Shown here: piece by piece, positions 1 to 8,932 of the stretch
Position numbering within the stretch: position 1 is the first letter of the stretch
How the letters are laid out: each line of letters starts with the position of its first letter
The notes under the pieces: model-generated
The model's database searches: none
Seen by the model: only the letters and a program-made list of their open reading frames with translations
Told to the model about the DNA's origin: nothing
Assembly (NCBI GenBank): GCA_965660325.1
Contig: CBFHZL010000002.1
Coordinates: 10,070-74,069, forward strand
Length of the DNA stretch: 64,000 bases
Source of the DNA: Acidiluteibacter sp965660325
GTDB taxonomy: Bacteria > Bacteroidota > Bacteroidia > Flavobacteriales_E > Vicingaceae
Reading direction: 5' to 3'
Translations under genes and position numbers: made by a program

Positions 1-2
1 AT

Positions 3-119
3 GGCCTCAAAGAAGGCAGTGAAACTGAAGTTAAAGTCTGTTATATCGGCTTTTCAAATGAAATTTTCAGCAAATTAGAAATCAATAACAACCTTCGCTT
101 CATTGGGACGAGGTACTAA
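3..119 (+). CDS. C-terminal fragment of a protein cut by the window edge
   Basis: An open frame enters from the left edge and stops with TAA at 117-119, giving about 38 residues ending in IGTRY. It fits better than the short ATG frame at position 1, because its composition is protein-like and its stop lies just before the next gene's start. I do not recognise the family from so short a tail. It is on the same strand as the radical SAM gene and ends 7 bases before that gene's likely start, so it probably belongs to the same operon. Confidence 0.5.
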   Translation, partial: GLKEGSETEVKVCYIGFSNEIFSKLEINNNLRFIGTRY

Positions 120-126
120 AAAATAC

Positions 127-1650
127 ATGAAACTGATGAGTAAGAATAAAGTCATACTTTTTAATCCACGAAGTGCAAAATGGAAACACCGTGTTCCGAA
201 TTCTATTTTGCAAGTAGGAGCCTCTATTTATGGCAAATATGATTTGGTATTTGTGGATGGAAATATGGAGACCGATCCGTGGGAAAGGATAAAATCATTG
301 CTTTCTACAGGTGAATTTAAATATTTTGGAGCTACCGTAATGCCAGGGCCTCAGTTAAGCCAAGCAATTCCAATTTCAAAAAAAATTCGAAAGGAATTTC
401 CGGCTGTTAAAATTGTTTGGGGAGGTTATTTTGCTACCAATCAACACCCAGTAGTATTAAAAAGTAAGTATGTAGATGTGGTGGTGAGCGGACCTGGAGA
501 TAAATCATTTCCGGATTTGTTAGATGCTTGGGAGGCCGATGAGCCAATCGATCAAATAAAAAGTTTGATTTACCTAGAGGATGGAAAAATCGTAAAAACA
601 AGAAAAGAAGAATTGCTAGATCAAGATAGCTTGCCGCAATTGCCATATGCTTTTTATGATACATTTTACCCTATAGAAAATTATTTGCAAAAAACGTTCA
701 TGGGTAAAAAAACCATGGCCTACCATTCTAGTTTAGGTTGTCCCTTTACCTGTTCATTTTGCGCCGTAGTACCTATTTATAACGCCCGTTGGAAAGGAAA
801 GTCGGCAGAGAATATCTACAAAGATGTCAAGTGGTTAAAAGATACTTATGGGGTAGACTCCGTTGAATTTCATGATAATAATTTCTTTACATCACGAAAA
901 AGAGTGGTGGAATTTTCTAAATTAGTGCTGAATGATAACATCAAGTGGTGGGGCGAAGGCCGGATTGACACCATTGATAAATATTCGGATGAAGATTTAC
1001 AATTGATGAAGGACGCAGGTTGCGAAATGATCTTTTTCGGAGCCGAAACAGGAAGTGATGAGGTGCTCAAGCAAATGGATAAAGGAGGAACGCAAACTGC
1101 TGCCCAAATTCGCTCTTTTGCGGTAAGAATGGGAAAGTTTGGGATTATCCCGGAATACTCTTTTGTACTTGGAATGCCCGGAGAGAGCGAAGAAAAAGTG
1201 ATGGCGCAAATCGAGTCGGATATTGCATTTATCAAAGAAATTAAAACCCTTAACCCAGCAACGGAAATAATTATTTACCTCTACAGTCCTGTACCTTCTG
1301 AAGGTTCTGAATTGTATGACCAAATAACGAAGGCAGGCTTTGAGTTCCCTGCTCAATTAGAAGATTGGCTCAACCCAGTTTGGGAAAATTTTGACCTTCG
1401 AAAGAATCCATTAACTCCATGGCTCACACCAAAAATGATTGATAAAATTCAAAACTTCGAAACGGTCTTGAATGGTTATCATCCTACTGCATCTGATTTT
1501 CGAATTAAAGGATTAAAAAAATCACTTTTAAAGAATGTGGCAAGTTGGCGATACAAAAGTGGCTTTTATAAATACCCTTACGAGATTAAAGCTTTACATA
1601 AGATTTGGAAGTATCGTCAACCTGAAATAGAAGGGTTTTATGGTGAGTAA
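127..1650 (+). CDS. B12-binding-domain radical SAM protein
   Basis: About 507 residues. The N-terminal 140 residues have the Rossmann-like look of a cobalamin-binding domain (VILFNPRS, then a VWGGYFAT turn), although the DxHxxG lower-axial histidine motif is not evident. The radical SAM core carries C205-x3-C209-x2-C212 in LGCPFTCSFC, the 4Fe-4S site that cleaves S-adenosylmethionine. FGAETGSDEVL is typical of this superfamily. Substrate unknown; family members methylate or rearrange lipids, hopanoids, peptides or cofactors. The frame is open upstream to a TTG at 103, but ATG at 127 or 136 is more likely. The 3' end overlaps the next gene, a SAM-dependent methyltransferase, by 11 bases, so the two probably act on one pathway. 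Confidence 0.85.
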   Translation: MKLMSKNKVILFNPRSAKWKHRVPNSILQVGASIYGKYDLVFVDGNMETDPWERIKSLLSTGEFKYFGATVMPGPQLSQAIPISKKIRKEFPAVKIVWGGYFATNQHPVVLKSKYVDVVVSGPGDKSFPDLLDAWEADEPIDQIKSLIYLEDGKIVKTRKEELLDQDSLPQLPYAFYDTFYPIENYLQKTFMGKKTMAYHSSLGCPFTCSFCAVVPIYNARWKGKSAENIYKDVKWLKDTYGVDSVEFHDNNFFTSRKRVVEFSKLVLNDNIKWWGEGRIDTIDKYSDEDLQLMKDAGCEMIFFGAETGSDEVLKQMDKGGTQTAAQIRSFAVRMGKFGIIPEYSFVLGMPGESEEKVMAQIESDIAFIKEIKTLNPATEIIIYLYSPVPSEGSELYDQITKAGFEFPAQLEDWLNPVWENFDLRKNPLTPWLTPKMIDKIQNFETVLNGYHPTASDFRIKGLKKSLLKNVASWRYKSGFYKYPYEIKALHKIWKYRQPEIEGFYGE

Positions 1651-2314
1651 GTTTATTGCCAAAAGAATTGTATTTCCGATTCTTTCAAGATTTTCAAAGG
1701 GCTACTTTTCTTCACCAAGAAAGTACCGCTACCAATCGATAAAAGCGGTGGTGAATCCTGGTGTTTTCTTTCCGCACTTTACCATTAGCACACGGTTGTT
1801 GCTCAATTTTCTGAAAGATAAAAACTTAGCGAATGCTTCCTTTCTAGAATTGGGAAGCGGAACTGGCATAATCAGTGCCTTCGCTGCTTCTAAAGATGCA
1901 AAAGTTATAGCTTCGGATATTAATCCTGCTGCTGTTACCAATACAAAAGAAAATGCAGAACGAAATGGAGTAGAGGTAAAGGCAATTCAATCTGACTTGT
2001 TTGATTCGATAGTGAATCAACAGTTTGATGTAATCGTTATCAATCCCCCATACTATCCCAAAGAGCCCACCTCAGATGCAGAAAAGGCCTGGTATTGCGG
2101 AACGGATTTTCAGTATTTCGAAAAATTATTTTCTACCTTACCACCATTTGCTAGCGCTTCCACTACCATCTATATGATTCTCTCTGATGATTGCGAATTT
2201 GATCGAATTCAAGCCATTGCTAGTAAATATGGATTTCAATTTTCTGAAGTATTTAAGGCGAAGAAATGGGGCGAATGGAATTTTATTTATGAGATAAAGT
2301 TGATGGAATGCTAA
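1640..2314 (+). CDS. Class I SAM methyltransferase, HemK/NPPY type
   Basis: 224 residues. Motif I is LELGSGTGIIS (about 70-80) and the acidic SAM ribose contact is ASDINP (about 95). Motif IV is INPPYYP (about 133-139), the NPPY signature of N-methyltransferases that modify glutamine side chains, adenine or related planar amides. The protein is shorter than PrmC/HemK and lacks their N-terminal helical domain. Its ATG lies inside the last codons of the radical SAM gene, implying translational coupling. The basic N-terminus (KFIAKRIVFPILSRF) may be a membrane-proximal helix. Substrate unknown: a protein, RNA or small-molecule target is possible. No terminator is evident in the 214-base spacer that follows. 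Confidence 0.75.
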   Translation: MVSKFIAKRIVFPILSRFSKGYFSSPRKYRYQSIKAVVNPGVFFPHFTISTRLLLNFLKDKNLANASFLELGSGTGIISAFAASKDAKVIASDINPAAVTNTKENAERNGVEVKAIQSDLFDSIVNQQFDVIVINPPYYPKEPTSDAEKAWYCGTDFQYFEKLFSTLPPFASASTTIYMILSDDCEFDRIQAIASKYGFQFSEVFKAKKWGEWNFIYEIKLMEC

Positions 2315-2528
2315 TTAAGTGATTAGTATTAAATTTTGACTTTATACTGTTTACGTTAAATTGATCCTGTTTGCTAATATTGAACTTCATCAAAAGTGGC
2401 AAGAGTTAGCCAATCAATGATTTTTTTATAAGTCAATAATTTTACATTTAGAGGTATGGTGAGTGTCTATTACGGGATTGTAAAACTTTTAAAGTGACTG
2501 TGCCGGGTAGTGTATTTCAAAAAGTAGA

Positions 2529-3512
2529 TTATTCAAAGTAGTCTCCATTGATGAGGTAATTTCCCAATAGCTCCTGGGCAGGTAAAGTGAAGTGTGGATC
2601 ATTTTCGTAATAGATTCTTTTTCCCATTGCATCTAAGGTTTTTAAATAACCAAGTGGATTAATTATCTCCATTTCTGGAAAGTCTATTTTGATTTGTTGA
2701 ATTAATGGATAGTTTATGGACTGCATTGATTGGTTGAATTGGGCTCCAATTAATTCCATTCTTTCTTGATAGCCCTTACTAACCTGTGCACATTGAGGAA
2801 TTATCAAAAATGAAACTTTGGTATCCTTGGGTACAGTGCTCAAAAAGTTATTAAAATGGAGTTTCCATTTTTGATATATTTCTTTCTGATCTCCTTTTAA
2901 CTGTATCGTATTTCCTAGATGTGAAGGTGAGGCTTTAAAATAGATTTTAACTCTATTATTATAGATTTCTCGATTAAACTCTTTGCTTCTAAATAGCGTA
3001 ACCTTTTGATGGTTCCAATTGAATTTAGCTAGTTTAGAGTTAAGGTATTGTATGAATATTAGTTGGTCTGATACTACCCAGTATATATTTCTAAGAATTG
3101 AATTTGTAGAATAGTTTACCGGGTGGCTAACGTCTGTAAAGTCATTACCAACATAGAATTGATATAGAATATGGTCAGGCTTAAAATCATTAATTCTCTT
3201 ATTCGCAATAACTGAATGTTGATAGATTCCTGTGCCTGGAATAGCGGTATTAATAAATTGCTGATCAGGATAATAATCTCTCAATTTTTGGATGTAGCTT
3301 TTAGGATGTGCAGTAAAGGAATCACCGAAAATTAATGTCACTTTGTTTTTATTATCTTCAGGAAGTGTATTAAGTAAATTTAATTCATTCTTATAGAAAT
3401 CAATTACCTGAAAGCGGTAACATCCTTCTAGCAGCAATAGCACAGTAATTATACAGAACGATAGATAGCCAATAGATCTTAGAATATATGTTACAACTCT
3501 TCTATTAGTCAA
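2529..3512 (-). CDS. Membrane-anchored SGNH/GDSL-type hydrolase
   Basis: 327 residues. One hydrophobic segment at about 11-29 probably anchors the protein in the inner membrane with the rest outside the cytoplasm. Block I is FGDSFT with nucleophile S65, block III is VGND (120-123) and the C-terminal block V is NDPHF with D305/H307, the pattern of SGNH esterases and of AlgJ/AlgX-like acetylation enzymes. Likely role: adding or removing an acyl group on a glycan or lipid (inference). The start is TTG, with no in-frame ATG nearby, and it overlaps the end of the upstream radical SAM gene by 8 bases. It is the last gene of a three-gene cassette with a nucleotidyltransferase and a radical SAM protein. 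Confidence 0.7.
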   Translation of the reverse strand: MTNRRVVTYILRSIGYLSFCIITVLLLLEGCYRFQVIDFYKNELNLLNTLPEDNKNKVTLIFGDSFTAHPKSYIQKLRDYYPDQQFINTAIPGTGIYQHSVIANKRINDFKPDHILYQFYVGNDFTDVSHPVNYSTNSILRNIYWVVSDQLIFIQYLNSKLAKFNWNHQKVTLFRSKEFNREIYNNRVKIYFKASPSHLGNTIQLKGDQKEIYQKWKLHFNNFLSTVPKDTKVSFLIIPQCAQVSKGYQERMELIGAQFNQSMQSINYPLIQQIKIDFPEMEIINPLGYLKTLDAMGKRIYYENDPHFTLPAQELLGNYLINGDYFE

Positions 3513-4935
3513 TTTGTGAATTCTTAAGATGCTGTACTTTTTGATAAAAAAGAAAGGCAGTCGATTTATAATAAGCCCACTTAGGAAATTGACTAAGCTT
3601 TCCTTTTTTTAACGCAAGTAATGTCTGCTTTTCTCTAAATCGCTTGTGTAAATACCGATGTAGTTTCTTGTAAAAGTCAGGAGAGTAAGTTCCTTTATAC
3701 ATCATTAATAATTCATCAGAGTCTGTCCAATTCGCTTTCTCTGATAATTCTGATTTTACGATATCATAAAATTTGGTGCCAGGTAAAGGGTAGGATACTG
3801 AAACGCCAATATCATGTGGCATGAGCTTGAAAAGCATTTGAAGGGTAGCCTGAATATCTTCCCATTCTTCACCTAAGTAGCCAAATTGTAGGAAGAAGCA
3901 TGGTTTTATGCCGTGCTTTTTCATTAGTGCTGTGCATTCTTCAATTTGCTGAATGCTGGTTCCTTTATCCATGGCATCCAATATTTTTTGAGAGCCACTT
4001 TCTGCTCCTATCCACACTTCATCGCAACCGGAATCTGCTAAACTTTTTATGGTGTCATCTTTTAAAAGAAGATCTGCACGCGATTGAATTTTATAGCGAA
4101 TTACAATTTTCTCTCTGTTAAGAATTTCATTAAACTCTTGAACCCACTTTGGCTTCAAGCCAAAAATATCATCGCAAAACCAGATATGATCAAAATCAAA
4201 ATACTCCCGAATTAATTTAATTTCATCTACTACATGCTGTGGTGACCTGCTGTTATATCGATTCCCATAAATCGGCTTCGCACACCAGTTACACTTATAC
4301 GGGCAACCTCTTGTGGTAGCGATATTGATCGAAAAGTAACCATGTTTGCTCCAAGCATCTTGATATGGTTTAATATCTACTAAATCCCAAGCAGGTAAAG
4401 GCAAATTGGTGAGGTCGGTTAAGACCGGTCGTTTGGCATTTTCAACGATTGAACCATCTTTCTTGAATGCAATTCCTGCAGCAGACTCATAGTTTTCTTT
4501 GTTGGCAATTGCTGATACCAATAAACGTAATGTTTCATCCGCTTCTCCTAATATGACAGCGTCGGCACCTTTAGCTAAATACTGCTCGAAGTGATCCGTA
4601 CTATCACTACTTGAAACAAATACATTTATATTTTCCGATTTCGACAATTCAATCATCTTAAATGCAGCCTCTCTCATTCGAGTAAGGCACATTTTTGTTA
4701 AGTAATTAAATCCATCGTCATAGACCACCAAAACATCCGGAGAAAAATTAGCTAACTTTTCTTCGAGTTCCATAGGGTCTTCGACAAAGTTGGTATCGAA
4801 TAGCGCTACTTCGTAACCATTTTCTCGCAGTAATGACGCTGCTTGGATAGTTGCTAAGGGTGGATAGGGCTTGCGCTGATTCCACTGCTTCTCATCAAAG
4901 CGTAAAAAATAACTATGGGTAAATAAAACTCTCAT
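3505..4935 (-). CDS. B12-binding-domain radical SAM protein
   Basis: 476 residues. Residues 1-160 resemble a cobalamin-binding domain (YPPLATIQAASLLRENGYEV, then AVILGEADETL), the usual N-terminus of class B radical SAM enzymes. The 4Fe-4S cluster cysteines are C211, C215 and C218 in TTRGCPYKCNWC. WIGAESGSQKILD and a later helical tail complete the fold. Substrate unknown. The start overlaps the upstream nucleotidyltransferase stop by four bases (ATGA), and the stop overlaps the SGNH hydrolase start by eight, so the three are surely co-translated. It is only distantly similar to the radical SAM protein at 127-1650, so this is not a recent duplication. Confidence 0.85.
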   Translation of the reverse strand: MRVLFTHSYFLRFDEKQWNQRKPYPPLATIQAASLLRENGYEVALFDTNFVEDPMELEEKLANFSPDVLVVYDDGFNYLTKMCLTRMREAAFKMIELSKSENINVFVSSSDSTDHFEQYLAKGADAVILGEADETLRLLVSAIANKENYESAAGIAFKKDGSIVENAKRPVLTDLTNLPLPAWDLVDIKPYQDAWSKHGYFSINIATTRGCPYKCNWCAKPIYGNRYNSRSPQHVVDEIKLIREYFDFDHIWFCDDIFGLKPKWVQEFNEILNREKIVIRYKIQSRADLLLKDDTIKSLADSGCDEVWIGAESGSQKILDAMDKGTSIQQIEECTALMKKHGIKPCFFLQFGYLGEEWEDIQATLQMLFKLMPHDIGVSVSYPLPGTKFYDIVKSELSEKANWTDSDELLMMYKGTYSPDFYKKLHRYLHKRFREKQTLLALKKGKLSQFPKWAYYKSTAFLFYQKVQHLKNSQID

Positions 4936-5831
4936 GAATTAGCGTTTATTTGGTCTATTCTATTTTGGTAAGCAGCGAGTACTTTTTGTTGAAAATCTCT
5001 TGGGTGATGTTTGGAAACTCCGCGATCTGACCGCATGGTTAATTGTAGTTTTTGTGGGTCAAAATGCTTGAATTTTTTACCCCATCGGTCATAGGTTTTT
5101 TTCATAAAGAAGAGGTCTAATCGCTCCCCAAAACTTCCATTTAATAATCTTTCTACAAGTTTTTTAAGGGCTTTGTACTCACTTACCTGCTTAACCTTAA
5201 CTTGATGACCAAATTTTGGAAAGTATTCATCGGTCCAATTGTTGGCTGTCTTTAGGTGATCAATTAGTCGTTGGTTGTAAACGGGGACTAAATGAGTGAC
5301 TTCAACTGCAGTAAAGATATTTTTGTCAATAATTTCTAGGTGGTTCTCATCAACCAAGTAATTGACACAAAAGTACTTTTTGGAATTGAGAAGAAATATT
5401 TTCTTAAATAAAATCAAAAATGTTCTGCAAATCCACAAGCGGTTAGGTGCAGTGATTATAAAATAGTCGATGTCACCATCGTCATGCATCACTCCTTTAG
5501 ACAAGGAGCCTGATATCGCAATGCTCCTAACAAATGGGAACGAACTTATTAATTTGGCGTAGCTCGGTAGTTTTTTAAAGTAGTGCTTAGCTTGTTGTTC
5601 TTTTTCTATTCGAAGTTTTACAAGCGATTCAATATTGTCCGATAAACTGTAGTATGTTGATGACTTTAAGCAGATTTTCTTTTCAATTAGTGTAGAAAGT
5701 AGCTCATTGACTTCATTTGGCTCAACTCCAGAAAGACGCATTATTTCTTCTTTTTTCAAAGGATGATTGAAAATATTGAAATAAGCTAATGCTTGTATAA
5801 TTTTATTGGAATAATGTAGTTTCTTATTCAT
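4932..5831 (-). CDS. Winged-helix plus nucleotidyltransferase-fold protein
   Basis: 299 residues. Residues 10-65 look like a winged helix-turn-helix (ALAYFNIFNHPLKKEEIMRL then a wing). The middle has the Pol-beta-type nucleotidyltransferase signature ISGSLSKG (about 107-113), followed by DGDIDYFII with acidic residues D120 and D122 that would bind metal. The C-terminal half is basic and helical, with no family I can name. Such proteins transfer a nucleotide to a small molecule, protein or RNA; the winged helix could be structural rather than DNA-binding. It is the first gene of the cassette with the radical SAM and SGNH genes. It diverges from the outer-membrane protein gene at 5923 across a 91-base spacer. 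Confidence 0.7.
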   Translation of the reverse strand: MNKKLHYSNKIIQALAYFNIFNHPLKKEEIMRLSGVEPNEVNELLSTLIEKKICLKSSTYYSLSDNIESLVKLRIEKEQQAKHYFKKLPSYAKLISSFPFVRSIAISGSLSKGVMHDDGDIDYFIITAPNRLWICRTFLILFKKIFLLNSKKYFCVNYLVDENHLEIIDKNIFTAVEVTHLVPVYNQRLIDHLKTANNWTDEYFPKFGHQVKVKQVSEYKALKKLVERLLNGSFGERLDLFFMKKTYDRWGKKFKHFDPQKLQLTMRSDRGVSKHHPRDFQQKVLAAYQNRIDQINANS

Positions 5832-5887
5832 AGAAAAAGCTAAAGTAGTTTTTTCACACCTAAGTAAAAAGTACTACCTTCATTTTT

Positions 5888-5895
5888 TAATTTTG
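5888..5895 (+). promoter_or_regulatory. Promoter -7 element, TAnnTTTG type
   Basis: TAATTTTG matches the Bacteroidota -7 consensus and lies 27 bases upstream of the ATG at 5923, predicting a leader of about 22 bases. No convincing -33 TTG is seen. Confidence 0.45.
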
Positions 5896-5922
5896 CTATG
5901 AGAGTCCCAATTATACTGTACA

Positions 5923-7290
5923 ATGAATCAAAAAAATAGCTTCATAAAAGTTCTTTTTATGTCTTTTTTGTTGACCCCGATTTTTACTTTCTCTCAAGAA
6001 AAAATTGGCGTGACTACAGATAATTTTCTGCCGGTAAAACAAGTTGGAGTAAATCCAGCTTTAATGGTTGATCAGAAGTTTTTTTTATCTATCAATACAG
6101 TTGGTGCCCATATCTTTGCTCGAAGTAATGTTATCAATTACGCCAACAGTTCTTTACTACCCAAAACCGATATTGGCGACCCTATATTTGATGAGCCGAC
6201 TAAGTACGCTCGAGGCTTCATAGCAGCTGAGGTTTCAGGTCCTTCCGCAACATTAAGTTATAAAAAGAATGCATTCGGTATTCACACTGCTATGCGAGGA
6301 TATGGCAATATGAACCGAGTTCCATCCATCTTAGTGGAATTAATTAATGATGAGAATACAGATGAAATTTCTGATGGTACTTACCGCATGGAAAACGGAC
6401 GATTCAAAACAATGAGCTGGGGCGAAATAGGTATTTCTTATGGTAGAATTTTAAGAAGTAGGGAATATGAAATGATTAGTGCCGGTGTTACGATCAATCG
6501 GTTGTATGGTATTCAGCAGTCGTCGTTTAATATTAGAAATGGAATTGTAGATGTTAATCAAGGGCAAGGTACCATTCGAGAAGCAGAAGGGAAGTACTCT
6601 TATACTGAGGCGCAGTTCGGTTCAGGTAAAGGATGGGGAATGGATCTAGGAGTTACTTATAAAGGGATGTTTGATAACGTCAACAAATACTTGCCACATT
6701 CGCGAAATGGTGGATGTAGAGTCGTGGATTATCGTTACCGATTAGGGGTTTCTTTACTTGATTTGGGGTATATCAGGTATCGTGATGATGCTCGCTTTGC
6801 TGATCTGCAAGAAAGAGATACCATCACCGTAGATGATTTGTTCGATGGAGATGAAACAGTTTTGGGAAAAGATGGTAGTAAATACACCGCCTTTTTGCCA
6901 ACTGCGTTATCAATTCAAGGAGATTTTTACTTGGCCGATTATATTTATTTGAACGCCAGGATTAATCAACGGCTAAGTTTTAGAAATTCATTTGGTGTTG
7001 AACGGTCCAATTTAATTGCCGTGGCTCCACGATTTGAAAGTCGTTGGATTTCTGCTTCAATTCCGCTTACATTATCCAATTATACGGTTCCTCAAGCTGG
7101 GTTTTATCTCCGTTTGGGTTATTTGGCAATTGGTAGTGACAACATTTTACCTTTTATGCGTCGAGGAGATTTGAGAGCTATAGATTTATATTTTAATCTT
7201 AATTTTTTCATCAGAAACAGCCCAGAATGTCGAGTGGTGGATAATAGAAGCATCCCTTGGCTGTGCCCTAGCTGGGGAAGAGTAAAGTAA
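5923..7290 (+). CDS. Predicted outer-membrane beta-barrel protein, DUF5723-like
   Basis: 455 residues with a signal peptide (hydrophobic 8-22, cleavage after FTFSQ). The mature part starts with a VGVNPALM segment, like the NPA motif near the N-terminus of Bacteroidota FadL/PorV-like barrels. It continues as alternating amphipathic strands with many Tyr, Arg and Gly residues (for example RYRLGVSLLDLGYIRYRD). The C-terminal strands end in FNLNFFIRNS plus a short Cys-containing tail. This fits the DUF5723 family, whose function is unknown. The META lipoprotein gene starts 1 base after its stop, so the two are co-transcribed and probably both act in the outer membrane. Confidence 0.65.
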   Translation: MNQKNSFIKVLFMSFLLTPIFTFSQEKIGVTTDNFLPVKQVGVNPALMVDQKFFLSINTVGAHIFARSNVINYANSSLLPKTDIGDPIFDEPTKYARGFIAAEVSGPSATLSYKKNAFGIHTAMRGYGNMNRVPSILVELINDENTDEISDGTYRMENGRFKTMSWGEIGISYGRILRSREYEMISAGVTINRLYGIQQSSFNIRNGIVDVNQGQGTIREAEGKYSYTEAQFGSGKGWGMDLGVTYKGMFDNVNKYLPHSRNGGCRVVDYRYRLGVSLLDLGYIRYRDDARFADLQERDTITVDDLFDGDETVLGKDGSKYTAFLPTALSIQGDFYLADYIYLNARINQRLSFRNSFGVERSNLIAVAPRFESRWISASIPLTLSNYTVPQAGFYLRLGYLAIGSDNILPFMRRGDLRAIDLYFNLNFFIRNSPECRVVDNRSIPWLCPSWGRVK

Positions 7291-7291
7291 G

Positions 7292-7720
7292 ATGAAAAGA
7301 TATAGTTTTTGGATAGTTATTGTATTGTTTGCCTGCCGCAGTGCATCCCCTGTGATAGAAAAGACAGTTGAACCACAAAATACAAACATTAACTATCGGT
7401 TACACGATATATGGGCGCTAAGAGAAACAGATGGAATAGCAGTAGGAGATGCTCAAGCAGCCGCTTATTTAGAGTTTAATTTGACTACTAAAAAGGTCTA
7501 TGGAAACACTGGTTGTAATTCCCTATCTGCAGATTTGTATGTTGATGTAGATTCATTAAGGATCATGAATATGGCTATTACGGAAATGTATTGTGATAAT
7601 TTTCAGCACGAACAAAATTATGTAAATGACCTAATGCGGCCTATGAGCTATGAAATCAATGGAATATCGCTCACACTTATATCCAGTCAGGCGAAGTTTA
7701 GTTTTAGAAAGGTGGATTAA
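7292..7720 (+). CDS. META/HslJ-domain lipoprotein
   Basis: 142 residues. A short signal sequence ends in a lipobox-like LFAC with C15 as the lipidation site. The mature protein is a META domain: HDIWALRETDG (about 45), YGNTGCNSLSADL (about 77-89) and ITEMYCDNFQHE (about 100-111), which are the conserved positions of this family. META proteins such as HslJ are small envelope proteins of poorly defined, stress-related function. The start follows the upstream barrel gene by one base. A weak hairpin (ATTGAAA and its complement, about 7743-7761) follows the gene. Confidence 0.75.
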   Translation: MKRYSFWIVIVLFACRSASPVIEKTVEPQNTNINYRLHDIWALRETDGIAVGDAQAAAYLEFNLTTKKVYGNTGCNSLSADLYVDVDSLRIMNMAITEMYCDNFQHEQNYVNDLMRPMSYEINGISLTLISSQAKFSFRKVD

Positions 7721-7802
7721 TAACCTGTTCCTGAGTAAAAAAATTGAAATTGTGTTTCAATGCTTTTCAAATTACATTTCTACTTTTTCAATAGTGGTCT
7801 GT

Positions 7803-8699
7803 TTACTCACTCACAATAATCTTGTGGTGTGAGCGCTGATTCTTTTCACCAATCAGTTCGATCATTATTGTGCCTACTGGCAGGTTGTCAATAGTTAAGC
7901 GGTTCGTATTGGTAGCATCTCTCGTTTCTATGCGCTCACCTAAAAGGTTAAACAGCCTAACTTCTTTTATTTTTCGATCATTAAAATCGATGTTTATTTC
8001 ACCCTTGGTCGGGTTCGGAAATACAGAGATCGGTATTGTGTTGAGGTTGTTGTTAGTTATTGACGTAATGGTTTGACAATTCGAACTGCTTGCCGGGAAG
8101 GTTGCAGTAGAGTCTCCTTGAAAACAGGTAAGGCTATAATCTGGCATGTCAGTTATGCAGCCTGGAGATACTTCTATAAGACCGTAAGTGGATCCAACTC
8201 CTTCTATTATGGATATACTATAGCAAGTGTTAATGTTCCATCTTTTTCTGTAGTTGTTTCCAACTAATACCGAGTCAATTGAAATAACTGTATCGCCCAT
8301 GCCCATATCGAGGACTCCTTTAATGGAGTCTCCAACAGATAATGTAAAATCATAAAGCAACTGTTCAGCAGTTTCTTGTGGTTTGATATAAAACACTTTT
8401 TTATTGGACACATCTTCACGAATAGCACCTTGATAACCTGCATTTTTTACGCTGCACATTCCGAAACTAGCTCTATCAACATAAGGAATCACTAGTTTTT
8501 TATAAATGCTGTTGTTAATGGTAGTATCGCCATCAAATACGATAGAATAGTCTTCTATGGTAGAGCCACTAGTTAAACAAACAGCACTTGCATTAACGTT
8601 CCAAACGGCTGTGTTGATCGGAAAGGAGTGGTAGGTATTGGTTTGGCCAAATACTGTGGAAATGCAAGCAAAAATAAGAATGAGTAATGATTGTTTCAT
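7803..8699 (-). CDS. Secreted protein with T9SS type A sorting domain
   Basis: 298 residues with a signal peptide cleaved around VFGQ (residue 19). The central 200 residues form a beta-rich region of unknown function, with repeated Cys residues (for example PGCITDMPDYSLTCFQG) that may form disulphides. The last 75 residues are a classic type A T9SS sorting domain: VFPNPTKGEINIDF, EVRLFNLLGERI, then LPVGTIMIEL and a basic end. The product is expected to be exported by the type IX system and displayed or released. It is monocistronic and convergent with the META gene. Confidence 0.8.
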   Translation of the reverse strand: MKQSLLILIFACISTVFGQTNTYHSFPINTAVWNVNASAVCLTSGSTIEDYSIVFDGDTTINNSIYKKLVIPYVDRASFGMCSVKNAGYQGAIREDVSNKKVFYIKPQETAEQLLYDFTLSVGDSIKGVLDMGMGDTVISIDSVLVGNNYRKRWNINTCYSISIIEGVGSTYGLIEVSPGCITDMPDYSLTCFQGDSTATFPASSSNCQTITSITNNNLNTIPISVFPNPTKGEINIDFNDRKIKEVRLFNLLGERIETRDATNTNRLTIDNLPVGTIMIELIGEKNQRSHHKIIVSE

Positions 8700-8736
8700 C
8701 GTCTTTGTTTTAGGTTTTGGTCCATTGATTTACACT

Positions 8737-8744
8737 CAAATATA
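8737..8744 (-). promoter_or_regulatory. Promoter -7 element for the T9SS protein at 7803-8699
   Basis: On the minus strand this reads TATATTTG, an exact TAnnTTTG match, 38 bases upstream of the ATG. Confidence 0.45.
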
Positions 8745-8869
8745 ACTATATTTTTCGATATGAGCTACTTATGGGATGTTGTTTAGTCCCGTAAATGGGA
8801 GAAATAATATTGGAGGTCTTGCATTTGCATGGCTTGAGAACCTTTTTGGTGGTGTTTTTCCTGAATATA

Positions 8870-8911
8870 ATAAAACAAAAAAAGGCGCTACTTTTAAAAA
8901 GTAACGCCTTT
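8870..8911 (-). terminator. Rho-independent terminator of secA
   Basis: Inverted repeat AAAGGCG-TACTTTT / AAAAGTA-CGCCTTT at 8881-8911, with one mismatch, followed on the minus strand by a T-rich run. It lies just after the secA stop. Confidence 0.8.
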
Positions 8912-8932
8912 ACTGTTGTTGATTTTATCCGA

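Noticed and set aside
1..78. A 25-codon frame starting with ATG at position 1
   Set aside because: Ends after 25 codons; the overlapping frame at 3-119 is better as the tail of a real gene.
870..1356. Antisense frames of about 120 codons over the first radical SAM gene
   Set aside because: Composition follows from the coding strand; no signal of independent coding.
2456..2497. Short frame of 13 codons after the methyltransferase, considered as a peptide precursor for the radical SAM genes
   Set aside because: Too short and without a leader, a Cys or a Ser pattern, and not conserved as far as I can tell; probably chance.
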